Part shown: piece by piece, positions 48,828 to 60,300 of the stretch
How the letters are laid out: each line of letters begins with the position of its first letter
Position numbering within the stretch: the first letter of the stretch is position 1
Program-made: the position numbers and the translations under genes
The notes under the pieces: generated by a model
Databases searched by the model: none
Seen by the model: the letters and a program-made list of their open reading frames with translations, nothing else
What the model was told of the DNA's origin: nothing
Assembly: GCA_004009845.1 (NCBI GenBank)
Contig: RMBW01000003.1
Coordinates: forward strand, 620,001-684,000
DNA: 64,000 bases
Source of the DNA: Davidsoniella eucalypti
Lineage: Eukaryota > Ascomycota > Sordariomycetes > Microascales > Ceratocystidaceae
Direction of reading: 5' to 3'

Positions 48828-49197
48828 ATTCCCACCACTTAAACTTGCTATTTAGGGTTGCTTACCAGGGTCTACTACAGATCTATTTACAGATGTGCGT
48901 AATTCCGCTATCGGCACTGTGGGAACTCATCACCCCGCGAGCTTAATTAAGGTCAAACCTAGCTTAACTTAGCTAAACCAAGATAAAGGCAAAGATAGAG
49001 TCAAAGTCAAAGGTCATGGCAAAGGAAATGGCAAGTAAAGTCAAAGCTAAAAGGGCATATTGTGTTTCTAGGAAGAAACTAAAGCACTAGAAGGAGATAC
49101 CAAAAGTAAGACTGCTTCCCAGCCCTGTCCATTGCCTTAGAGTGTCTTCTCATTTGTATTAGAGCAAATACAATTAAAACGATACATAAACATCAAC

Positions 49198-50352
49198 CTA
49201 GCTTTCAATTGACAAAGCCTTCAGTCCCACCAACCGTGCCTTCTTGCCTTTGCCCTCGCAACTCACAATGAAGTATTCAATTCTGGTGTTGCTCAAGGTC
49301 ACTCGATACACTCTGACGTCAGCACCCTCAGTAGCCTCACGCACGGCGTTTAGTACCGTATCATAATGACCTGCGCCATCCCATTCGCTCGGATCCATGA
49401 TTTTTAACGGCGCCGAACTGGGGGCATTGACAAGCGTTTTGAATTCATCTAAAAGCAGGCGTGTTAATAACACTGAACGATGCAAAATTAAAGAAAAAGA
49501 AAGAAAACAAGAGGACGAAAGATCACATCTTCGTCTCGTCGCGTTTCAAAGAATTGTGGCTTCTCTCTCTTGGCTTTTGGGGACGAAATAGTTACCTTCA
49601 TCAGGCAAGCCCTTGTTGCCCGTCTCATCCCAGCGTAGAACGACAGGCACGAACGGCTCGTCGGCGTCGGAAGCATAGACTGCATCAGCTTCTCGGATCT
49701 TGCTTAGCGATGCGGGAATCGCTTCACCGGCATCGACCAGCCCAAGTCCGTTTCCACCACCACTGCTGCTGCCCCAAGCATTAGTGCTGGCATTCGATAA
49801 TGTGACAGGCTCGTTGGCCTTGTTGAGGAAGTCAAGGTATGATTGATCAGAAGCCATATTGGGTGTAGATGGACTCAAACTAGAACCAGAAGACGATGAA
49901 GGTGGCGTGATGGTGGGTTTCGAATCAGAGGAGGACGAAGATGCAAAGTATCTTTCGGTGTTGAGTTTCAGTGATGTATGGTGGAAGATGCGAAGTTTGT
50001 TTTGACGATGGTTTGGCAGTGTGGCAATGTTGACGATGTTATTTTGATGTAAAACGTCTCGAATCGTCGAGAACGGCCTTGCAAATGAGCGTGGCGATGA
50101 CGTCGCCACCATCACCACCCTCAATGCCATATGCTTAGCTCTCACAAAGCCTATTGTTGGAGCCAATCGCCTATTGCTATTGCTGCCTACTGTCACCACA
50201 GCTGCAGATTCAACAGTAGCTTCTGTAGTTATAGGCGTATCACACTGGCTCGTCGCCTGTTCAGATAAGCCTTCTCTTCTTCCTATCCCACCTTTTCGCG
50301 CTCTGCTTATGCCGAGCTGGGCTAGGCTGCGGGGTAGGATTAGTTTGTGCAT
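49198..50352 (-). CDS. Nuclease A inhibitor-like (NuiA-type) protein with N-terminal extension
   Basis: Two exons: 49596-50352 and 49198-49448. The 147-nt intron has GTAACT and TTTAG. Product 335 residues. The C-terminal ~130 residues have the pattern of the nuclease A inhibitor family: IREADAVYASDADEPFVPVV, then DEFKTLVN, SEWDGAGHYDTVLNAVREAT, RVYRVTLSNTRIEYFIVSCE and GLKALSIES. The prototype (Anabaena NuiA) blocks a sugar-non-specific nuclease; the fungal role is unknown. The first ~165 residues are Ser/Arg-rich and open with MHKLILPRSLAQLGISRARK, resembling a mitochondrial presequence. An internal MASDQSYLDFLNKANE (ATG at 49856-49858) would be a normal cytosolic start, so two forms are possible. 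Family call from memory of motifs. Confidence 0.6.
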
Positions 50353-51857
50353 GACTAAAGCAAGTCACTGTAAACAACCCAAAAAAGAGGGTGAACTTGT
50401 TGTGAGAATGAGAAAGCCTAAAATATATAAAAATGGCGAACAATATATGAAATAATTCGCCCTTAGTTCTTACTTGTCTTCTCTTGGAAAAAAAAAAAAA
50501 CCACGTGCCCTTAGAGGGTTGGGTCATTTAAGACAATTGTTTTTCGGCATGATCACGATCATCATTTATAACAGTTCGTCATTTTGCATTTTTGTTTTCG
50601 TCAAACTACATAATAAGAAATCGCATTGCGTATACAAATATATGTCAAATGTTTACTCATGGAGGCCATATCCACCCATCATCATAAGTACACCAAAACA
50701 CCCCGAAAAAAGCCTTAGCACCCCTCTCAATCTCCATCCACTCACGACTACTCTTAGTTATTTGCGTAAACAACAATAGAAAGAAGTAAGCACGAGGAAA
50801 GTGCGTAAAAAGAGAATACACTAAAACCTGAAGAGAGGAAAAGATAAACAACTATAGGGTGAAAAGGCAAGAACATAACACATGGAAAGCCACATATTTT
50901 AGGTTCCAGCCGCAAGCTGTAAGCATTCGGCCCCATTTAGATAATAAAAAAGGGCACAATAACAAAGAAGAACGAACGAACGTGGGAGGAAGAAAGAATA
51001 TAAAGTAGATTGTTGTTAATGTTCTTATTGTTGCAATAAGTGGGAAAAAGGAATGATAGTAATAACAAAGGAACCTGAGTAAATAAAGAAACGCCCTGAA
51101 TATCTCCATCGTCCCATCTAATAGGGAACAGTTTAGAAGAATAGTAAATGGAAAAAGGAATAATACGAGAATAAAGAGAGCCTACCGATAGACAAGACCA
51201 GTGAAATTGGTAGCATCAAAAAGTAAAAAAAATAGTAAAGAGTTTTTCAAAGAAAAACCAGTAAAACGACAAGAAAGAAGCTTCAAAAAAGGAAAGAACG
51301 ACGGAAATAGAAGAAAAAATAAACAAACCAAGGACGCTGGGATGATGCCTAAGAGAAAAAGAAAAATCAAGCCATCTCGTCATATACCCAAGAATAAATG
51401 AAAAGTGAAGAAAAGAGAAATGATAAAATAACACATATCCCTCCCATATACACAGTAAAAAGCTAAGAAGAAACAAAATAAAAAGAACCCCAGAAATTCA
51501 TGTGGGAGCTCTTCTTTCTCGTCAGTGAAGATGATAGCTGGTTTTTCTTTGTTTGGTCTGTTTTTCTTTTGTATTTCTCTTTTTGGTAAGGAAAGACTTC
51601 AAAATAGCCCGTATCAAAGATATAAGATCGGAAAAAGAAGGCAAACAGATAGGTCGGTACATCATTGTACCGAATCTTGTAAAGAAAAAAAGGCCGGGCA
51701 ATGGCAGCTTTGGCCTGAAAGCAAGTCCGGCGCAATAGGCTATAGCCTTAAAGCGAAAGTATATGACAAACAAGGAATGCTTTCTACAAGAAATAGTCAT
51801 TCATGTTGGCTCGCTAGATAATGTGATTCTGAGACTACCTCGCCAAGAAGCCGCCGC
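50353..51857. other. Gene-free spacer
   Basis: 5' side of the NuiA-like gene and 3' side of the WD40 gene. Very A/T-rich with many A-runs; frames here have Lys/Phe-rich, non-protein composition. Confidence 0.55.
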
Positions 51858-54343
51858 TTATCTAAAGTTGATGACGGCTAATCTGCTGTTGACACCATAC
51901 GCGACCTTCTGCCCTGTTGAGTCCCAAGCCAGGCAATGCTCAAAGGTATCATCACTGTCGCCGTCCAATGGCTTCGGTCCATCCCAGCCTGGATGTGGCG
52001 TACGCTTCCACTTTGCGTAAGGAATGGATGCCGAATCGACAACCTTCCATATATACACATGCAATGCTGTTGCACTAGCTAGATAGGCACCATCCGGGCT
52101 GAACGCAAGGGCAACGATAGGACCACCACTCATGGTCAAGAATTTTTTGGGCTTCGTCTCCAGTGACTTGGGGTCCCATAACAAGACTGCTCCATCTTCG
52201 CCTGCAGATGCAAGTAATCGGCTTTCCGCACCGTCGAGAGGTTCTGGCTGCCATTTGAGGGCAGTGATAGGATGAGTATGAGCCGATATCTTACGCTTCT
52301 TCCCACTTGCATCGATAAGCTACAAAGAAAACAAAGGATGTTAGTATATGTATTCATGTTCACAAAGTTGATGCAAGTAAAGGCTAAATACTCACTGTGA
52401 TAGTACCGTTTTCTGAGCTGGCAGCGGCGGTCATGGCGCGATCATCATAGGCGATATGCTCCAAACTATCAGATGCATCGGTTTCAAATGCGCGTCCCGG
52501 CTTAATAACGGAGTTTACGCAGCTGAATGTTTGCAGAAGAGACCCTCCACAAAGCAAAAAGTCGGTATCGTTTGTCCAAGTGACGTCGAGCGCGACGGCT
52601 TGTATATCATGCGTTGGGAGGTTATATGACGCTGCCGTCAGGTTGGGTACCGTGTAAATTGACAGTAGCGTCCCATTGTCCGCTGATAGTGATAACGCGA
52701 GAAGTGTCGTCCCACCGCGGTTCCATGCCAGTTTGGTGACAGGGCACTCAGCCACATCAATGAGATGGATATGTGTACCATCACCAGCCCAGATATTGAT
52801 ACGGGCTTTGTTTCCTTGGTCTGTTGCTATAGCCAGTATATTGCCACCCGCACGGCTCCATGACAATGCGGTGACGGCTGTATCACGCGGTGATTCATCG
52901 TCAAGCAACTTGCAGAATGGTTGCTTCTCCCCCCGGCCTTCGCGATTGATGGTGTACAGACGAGACATAGAGTCTGTGCCAGCAGCAGCAAGGACGTCGG
53001 GATTTGATGGGTTCCATTCACAAAGCAAAAGAACAGGTGCTGGTGACGCTGGTGACTCAGTTGATGGCAAGCGGTCAGTACCATTTAAAGATGGTTGGCT
53101 GTTGGAGGGATTATCAAGGGCAAGGTCCAAATAGATAGTATCAGTTGTCAAGTCCTTGGTCTTTTCTTGTGTTCCTTGTTCAGGACCATCTGTCCGTGGG
53201 GCGTGCACAATAGTTTCGTCGCCCTCTAATGGTGAAGGATATGCATGATTGGCGCCCGACACATCAGCACTATCTACATCCATAGACATGGTAGTGTCGG
53301 TGTCGGTATTCTCTGTCAACTTGGGCTTCTTGGCAATATTGGTGATTTGAGTTGACAATGGGCGCTTGCGGGCAGTTGCGTCTTCGGAAGAAGAGGTACC
53401 ACTCATGTCGGTCATTGAGACATCCTCGGACTCTTCTTGTTTGGTAACAACATCTTCGTCAGCTTCGCCGTCGGCATCGGCATCGCCGTCCTCCTCTGCT
53501 TGTGGCAGTTGCTTTTGTGGTGGCTGTTGTGTCTGTGAAGGTTGTGAGGGCTTTGAAGGCTGGGTCTTTGATGGAGGGTATGTTCTGGGTGGAGGCTCGG
53601 TGACAGGACCGAAAAAGCCGATTTCATGCGCTGACTCGTCTTCGGCTTCAGTACTAATAAAAGCGTTGGACTGGGGATGTTGGGTTAGTTCCAAGATTCG
53701 CTGTTGGCGGAGGGGTTTCGATTGAGGTGTATGGTCGCATACCACTTTACGTTGGCTTTCGCGCTCCAAGTTGGCGTAAGAAAGACCCTTGTTGACGACG
53801 TAAACTAGCGAGTGACTACGCACATGTTGTGCGAAGTCAAAGTGACGGTGAGGCTCATTGATGCCCCATTCCTTTTGTAGCTTGGTAGCAGCCTCGCGGT
53901 AATCTAATTAGAAGAGTTACGTGGTTAGATAATGGCGGAAGAATAGAGATGGTAGTAAACAAGGTGGCAGCACGTGTACGTGTTTGGCAAAAGGTATGTC
54001 ATGATGAAACAGAGAATATGGAGTGTAGCAATAGGAAAACAATAGGATCGAGACTGAGGGTAGCGGATATACACAATAAGATAATAGAGGAAGGGCAAGC
54101 AAGAAAGGAGGGGGAATAACCAAGCAAACGATGGTTCAGGTACGGGATAAAGTGATAGGGAAAAGGGTAAAACAAGGCATCAGAAGACATACTACTCTCT
54201 AAAAGGTACCTATTGGGCGGTTAGTTAGTATTGATACGAAGGTAGCGTCAAAAATTAAAAATTAAAAAAAAAGAAAAAAGAAAAAAGCGGACATACCTCC
54301 ACACTAGAAAGTTGAGGCGATCAGAACTCAGATACTCCTTCAT
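51858..54343 (-). CDS. LisH/WD40 protein, Sif2/Hif2/TBL1 type (Set3-HDAC corepressor subunit)
   Basis: Four exons: 54297-54343, a 17-nt exon 54193-54209, 52396-53903 and 51858-52319. Introns of 87, 289 and 76 nt all have GT..AG ends. Product 677 residues. The joined N-terminus is a LisH motif: MKEYLSSDRLNFLVWRYLLE then SNYREAATKLQKEWGI. A charged, Gln/Pro-rich middle follows with KRPLSTQITNIAKKPKL, a likely nuclear signal. WD40 repeats fill the C-terminus: LLCEWNPSNPDVLAAAGTDS, VTALSWSRAGGNILAIATD, VTKLAWNRGGTTLLALS, ITALKWQP, LLASAGEDGAVLLWD, IVALAFSPDGAYLASAT. LisH plus WD40 is the plan of yeast Sif2, S. pombe Hif2 and human TBL1, deacetylase-complex scaffolds. Exon 4 completes the propeller; the reading crosses the splice as GTIT-LIDASGKKRK. 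Confidence 0.85.
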
Positions 54344-57300
54344 AATGGGCAAGAAGGGCGCGCTATGAAGCGCCAATCGGGGGATAAGAAAGCTAACGTA
54401 GAACCGAATGTGCTATGGAGACCACAAGATAGGAACTCCAGAGAAACAGTCGCGGAAAAAGCAAGTGCTTTGCTTGCTCACTAGAGAGGCGACTGGTGAG
54501 AAGAGATCGCGGTGCCGATCAAGCCGCAAGTCGGGTGAGTAAGGCAGAAGATAGCGGATAATACGTAGTGGATGCAGCCGATATGTAGATGTACGTTTGC
54601 TCTAGGAAGACAATGAATGGTGTGCACAAGATGTACACAAAAAAGGAAGAAAAATAGTGAAGAAAAAAAACACTGTTGGTGCTGTGTTGATGGCGAGGAT
54701 AGGGCAAAGCTCTACTAGTAAAATAAGTAGTAAGGTGACAAGATGGCTTAATACAAGAAGGAAGTCCTAGAATGGGGAATTGAGGGTGTTCAGACGCGGC
54801 AGAAGGAACAGAATCAATCAGATGGTGGCAGGTACAGGCGGGTGAGGCTCGGGATTTGGTCTGTCTAGATACGACGAGCTGTAGTGACGAGCGGCTTAAC
54901 GCAGAAGTAGAAAAAATGGGAAAAGAACAAGAAGAACGCAGATGGGCGGTATTGTCGTGTTTCTTGTTCTTCAGGCACGGACGACTTGACGGTTCGTTCG
55001 GTGACAGAACCTCCGGCCACGAAAGCGTTCGGGTAGAGCTTGGTCACAGAGCACAAGGCGCATCTAGTAATGGCTGTAGACGGTTGCGGATGCAGATGCA
55101 GATACAGATACAGGTACAGCTTCTCTCAATAGGTGTGGATAGCAATGATGATAATGATGACGGCGGGAAAAGGGCTGAAAGTGAAGGGAGACGAAGGCCA
55201 GGTGACCAGAAACGAATGTAGCGGGTGCAGATTGGGTATCGGCTTGGCACTTAATCTAGGCGTGGAGATCAAGAGGAACAAGAGCTGGCGCAGATGATGA
55301 ATGGCAATTGTAGAAGCAGTAGTGGTGACGCCAGATCAGACACAGGCAGACAAGAGATATGAAGAAGCGTGATGGCGTTGGCGGCAGTGAGGGAATAGAA
55401 GCAGCCAGGTCACGCAGCGGCAGCAAAAATACAGCAGCGGGCAGCGGCCACTGTGCGCTCTCAAAAGAATCGATCCAAGGATATGTCTAGAAACGAGCAG
55501 CGAACCATGTGTCGAACGGGTTGGTGATATTTCAAGAAAACCTGCGGGCTGGAAAGGGCGGAAGGCGCAAGAACTGGCGAGGAGTCTTTGCTGATTGGCG
55601 TCTTAACGCTGATTCAGAAGTGGCGATGGACAGAAATAAGACGAACTTGAGAGAAGAAGAAACGAATAGGCCATCAAACGGGCGTCATGCGAAGTAGAAG
55701 AAGGGGATGTCAAAAGAAAACAGGTAAGAATAAAAAATAATAATAATAGAGGAAGGGAAATAAAGAAATGGAAGGAACAGAATCAATGACGCCTGGTGGA
55801 AAGTCTACGAACGAATTCGAGATTTCAAGGTTTGGGGATTGGTGAGAAAAATGCAGAGTAAAAGAAAAGACACGAGAAAAAAAGATAGAACTGCACAAGG
55901 CCTCTTCTTGCTGTTCTTTTTTTTCGCTCTGAACTTGCTTTCGTTACGGCACATTATAGCCTGGAATCGCAAGGTGTTGAGGGCCCTGTCAGCTAGCACC
56001 AACAATAAATAGCCTAGCAGTTAAGCAGAGCTAACTTCGGCGGGCTGGGCTACGCTAAGCTAGCGCCACTAAGTATACTAAGGACAAACTAGACTAGCGA
56101 AGAACGAAGACCACAGATCAAAGGGCAGAGCAAAGAAAGAAGACAGGAGCCCTGACCCTGTTTCTTGTGTTTCTGGGGCCCTTCTTCTACCGGGTTTCTG
56201 TTTTTGCTAAAATGCAACCTCGAAACAACAGCAAGAACGCCATAAGGAGAGCAGAGCAAAAGTCTCTATCTGTTCCTCTTTCCTAATGTGTTGCCTGCCA
56301 AAGATAAACAGCCATCGATGCCTTTATTTCTTGTTGCTATTTTTCTTCTTGTTCTCATGGCCTTCTCTACATTTTACACTCAAAAACTACAAAGATTACT
56401 ATCAAAAAGAAGTCAATTCTGCCCCCAAGAACTTGAAAACAGACATCGCAAGGAATAAGGAACATGCAGGCCGGGCAAGGGTAGCTTCTAGCATACCGTA
56501 GTTTATGTACCGGGTACCTTTGCCTGCCGCAGCGCCACCACCATCAAGGACGTACTCGCTACATGGAACATGCTGTTCTCACAGCCATCACCTACCAGCC
56601 AACCTGGCGCGAGACGGCCAGGCGCGGGTAGGCGCTCTCTCGTTCTCTCTGACTTGGCCGGCTCCAAATCGACAATCAATCAACAATATGACCCCCTGGC
56701 CCTCTCTGATCCTGTTCGAGGTTTCTCATTGTCGTCAAGGATAAGAGCACAAGTATGCACATGAGATCTAGCCGTGTGCTGTGCCCAACTTGATGGAACG
56801 CTAACGGACTCTTATCAGTGGCGAATCATTGTACTCAGAAAGTCTACAAATGTGGTTTTCTTTGGTTTTTTATATATGTACTCAAGAACGCATAAAAAAA
56901 ACCTGTCAAGGCCAATAGCCTGGTGCCAAAACGAGTTGCGCCATCCCAATCCCCATCTAATCTAACAGCCAAGCAGTCAGCCCAGCCCCAGTCCTAGTCC
57001 TGGTCCCAGGACCTCGATAACCTCGACTTCATGGAAGCCTCTCGGGATATGGAAGCAGCATGGCAAAATAAACGACGCGACAGGCAAGATCGTCGACATG
57101 CATCACCTACAACTATAGCAGTATCTAACAGTTTACTAAATACACTTCCAGTGCCAATGGTCTTCTCTACGTAATATCAGCGTCTTCTTCCTAGGATTTT
57201 TCTCCTCTTGTCCATCATCTGCGGACGCTGTTCTCTGGGCTGCAGGAAAGCCGACGCGGCAGCTGGAAACACCCACCAAGGTCGCATAAAGGTGCGTGCG

Positions 57301-60300
57301 TATTTGGGACTGGTCGTAGCTTTGCGCTGTTCGTTGTAGTGTGCTTCTCTATTTGTAGGCCGCCTTGTTCTACCGTGTATGAACAATGTACATTACTTTA
57401 ATGTATCTGTATATACATATGTGTACATTACATACATATGTACATGATCCAGAAGAGACAGCTGGACCAGGTTAGGTCGCATTGGCTACGGCCTGTTCTC
57501 TCCTGCTACAACTACGATTCTACCCTTCTGCTTCTGTTCTGATATTCACTATTGCGGATTTTTCTGGGTATTAAAAATGGTACTGCTACATTGATTGATG
57601 CTGATTGTCCTATCTAAAGCAGCTGTGCGCTCACGAGCGATGGCTACCCCCATGGATTATGGATAAATGCCCGAGCTCTTTCTGATCAAATCGACATTGG
57701 GAATCGTACTCTTGTTGTAGGGCACAAATCTTCAACTCTTGGAACTCACAGGTCATCTTGATTCTCTTGTGTCTGTTTTGCCATGTTTATCGGCAGCTTT
57801 ACACTGTCCATTAGTTGCGCCTTATGGCGCGCTGTTTCTCGGTTTGTGTATTATATGGACAATATTCAAAAATAACGATAAAAGTTCCCTGCGAGTTGGA
57901 TTCCCGCATATGATTTCTGTTTCACGGTATTCGATTGCCTTGTCCATTCTCAACTAATCTTTGCGAGGGCCCGCGAACTCCTTCCTTCTCTCTCCCACCT
58001 TGTCCTGCTCCTATTCTGTCGGAGCTTTCCATTTAATACGTTGTATATCTGTTCCATCTGATATCATGGATTTCGCAGTCGGCTCTATTCAAACTCTTTG
58101 CCAACACCCGAATCTTCAAGGTTTTCATCTAATAATAATTTCCATCTCTTGAAGATTGGCTTTTTGGCATCTTCTTTTTCTTCTTTTCATTCTTTTCCTT
58201 GGTCATTTTCACAAAGTGCCAGAAGCAAAGGCCGAGCCAATATTCCTTGGTGGGTCTCCTTGAGAATCCATAAAAAAACAAAACATCACAATTGATTCTG
58301 ATTAAAGTAAATTAACGGGAATGGTAGATCAAAAAGGGAAAAAAAAATATACATAGATAGATACATAAATTACCCATTCTCAAACAAGTCAAAAAACGGG
58401 AACTTAAGAGGAACAAGTACTGGCAGCTCTATCTGCTGATTGGCCAAAGGATCTGGGCGTGCATCAAATACGCAAGAACCCAAGAAAACAAGAAGAAAAA
58501 AAAAGAATTGAAAAATACACAATAAAATAGGGAAGGAACAAGCTGCCTCGCTTCATTTGCAGGGTCGCTATCTAATGTACTTTTAACCACACCTGTTGAT
58601 TTGACATCTTCGCACAAGTCCATCAAACAGCCTTGTTTCCATCGATTTTCATCGGGGTTTCTATATCATTTTACTCTGCATTCAATTCTCCTTAAAAGGA
58701 TACACATGACCCAGCGCGTTTCTCTGCATTTCGTGTCGCTGCTGGGCGCAAAAGATACAGCGAACCATCTCCGGCTGGTTTCGAGATACATTTTCAAAAT
58801 GGAGTGATCCAATCGGTCAATGACCCGCCTCATTAACGAAAAACAAAAACAATCAAGGATAATCATAAAAAGGCAAAATGGTACGGAAAAAAAGAAAGAA
58901 GAGGGAAAAAAAAAAGCGGTTAGTTGGTGGTCTCTTCCCTGCGAAAGTCTCACGTCTGAACTTAAGTCCAGGACACGCCGTCCAACCTGCAAGCCAGATT
59001 CCTGGCATGCAACCTGTGCCATCCATGTCTTTATATCTGTCTTTTTTCGTCCAGAGACAGGGAGCCAAGAGCAAATTTTGGGCATGTATCTCCATTCATC
59101 CATCTTGTTCCATCGCTACTACCAAAACTCGAGATTTCGACAAAGCAGTGCAAATATTGGCACACTCAACAGCTATTTCTCTTCCAGTAGACATCGAACA
59201 AAAGCAAATACACTGAAAATACAGAAGTTCGACGCCACGGCTACGTGTATTAAAAGTATCCGGAGCTCTTCATTCATGTCTGCTTTGCCGCGTGTGAAAC
59301 GCCATCTTTCATCATCCACCTTAGCCCTGGGACACAAAACAAGTCCTTGAAGGGGGGGATGTGCTACCAGTAACCATCCGTCCCATCCACCGACCATCAA
59401 ATAATCCCTTCTCTTTCTCTCTTTCCCATCTTTTCGCTCTTTTGATCTCTTTGTTTTCGCGAACCTAATCGTCACAGCCTCATTTTTGTTCTGTATGTAT
59501 AATAGTCGAATTTCCCCACCAGAATCCCATCATAACGTATCACCCGGGGTTTCAGGCTTCAAACAAAATGGATAACTCTACTTAGCGGCTACAATGATCG
59601 CTATTCAGAGTCTGCTGACGGACAACTGCAACATTCAGATGATATATGCATACTTCTCAGTATCGTGGTTCTCCTATCCTCAAGGCAAGCAAGTATTTAG
59701 ACCATATGTGTACATACAGATACATATGTATATATGTGGCTATTTCCTATGTACATTTACGTATGGTATGCCTACCCCTAATATGCAGCATTAAAGCTGG
59801 CCTTTGGAACTGCCCACAGTTGTCCCGTCGGGATTGGTCTATGCTTTCTTTTACTTCCTGAGCGTGAAATATTAGGGTTGAATCAACAAACCAAACCCTT
59901 GAAATACGAAATTTGACTTTTTTGGTCCCATGTAACTGTGTTTTTATTGACATTAATCTTGTTTATCTTTAGCAACTCACCATCCCGGTGAAGCCAGCAA
60001 AACACGAATTTCAAGAAAAAAAAACCCCAAATTGCCGAACTATATGTACTCACAGCTACCAAGGGCCGTAGAAAGAGAGTAATGCTAACGAGGAAAAAAC
60101 AGCATAGATTGTGCGAAGAAATTCGAAAGACGGGTTGACACGAAAGGAATCGATAGAAGCAAGATTAGAAGACGAAAATGAACAATGAAGGCCACAGCAA
60201 GAGCAGAGTTCGTGACAAAATCGATATATACATGTACACATGTTACTTCCGCTCAATATAGACCGAGAAGCTTAGTGAAACAAAGCATCACCAATTGCCG

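Larger units (their letters stand above)
48467..49197. other. TRP2 promoter spacer
   Basis: Contains the two Gcn4-type boxes. At 48.95-49.06 kb it has an irregular run of AAAG/GTCAAAG words of unknown meaning. No gene seen. Confidence 0.55.

Noticed and set aside
54856..55221. 121-codon plus-strand frame upstream of the WD40 gene
   Set aside because: It has a Met/Gln/Ile run from a simple repeat and no protein-like domain; more likely promoter or leader DNA.
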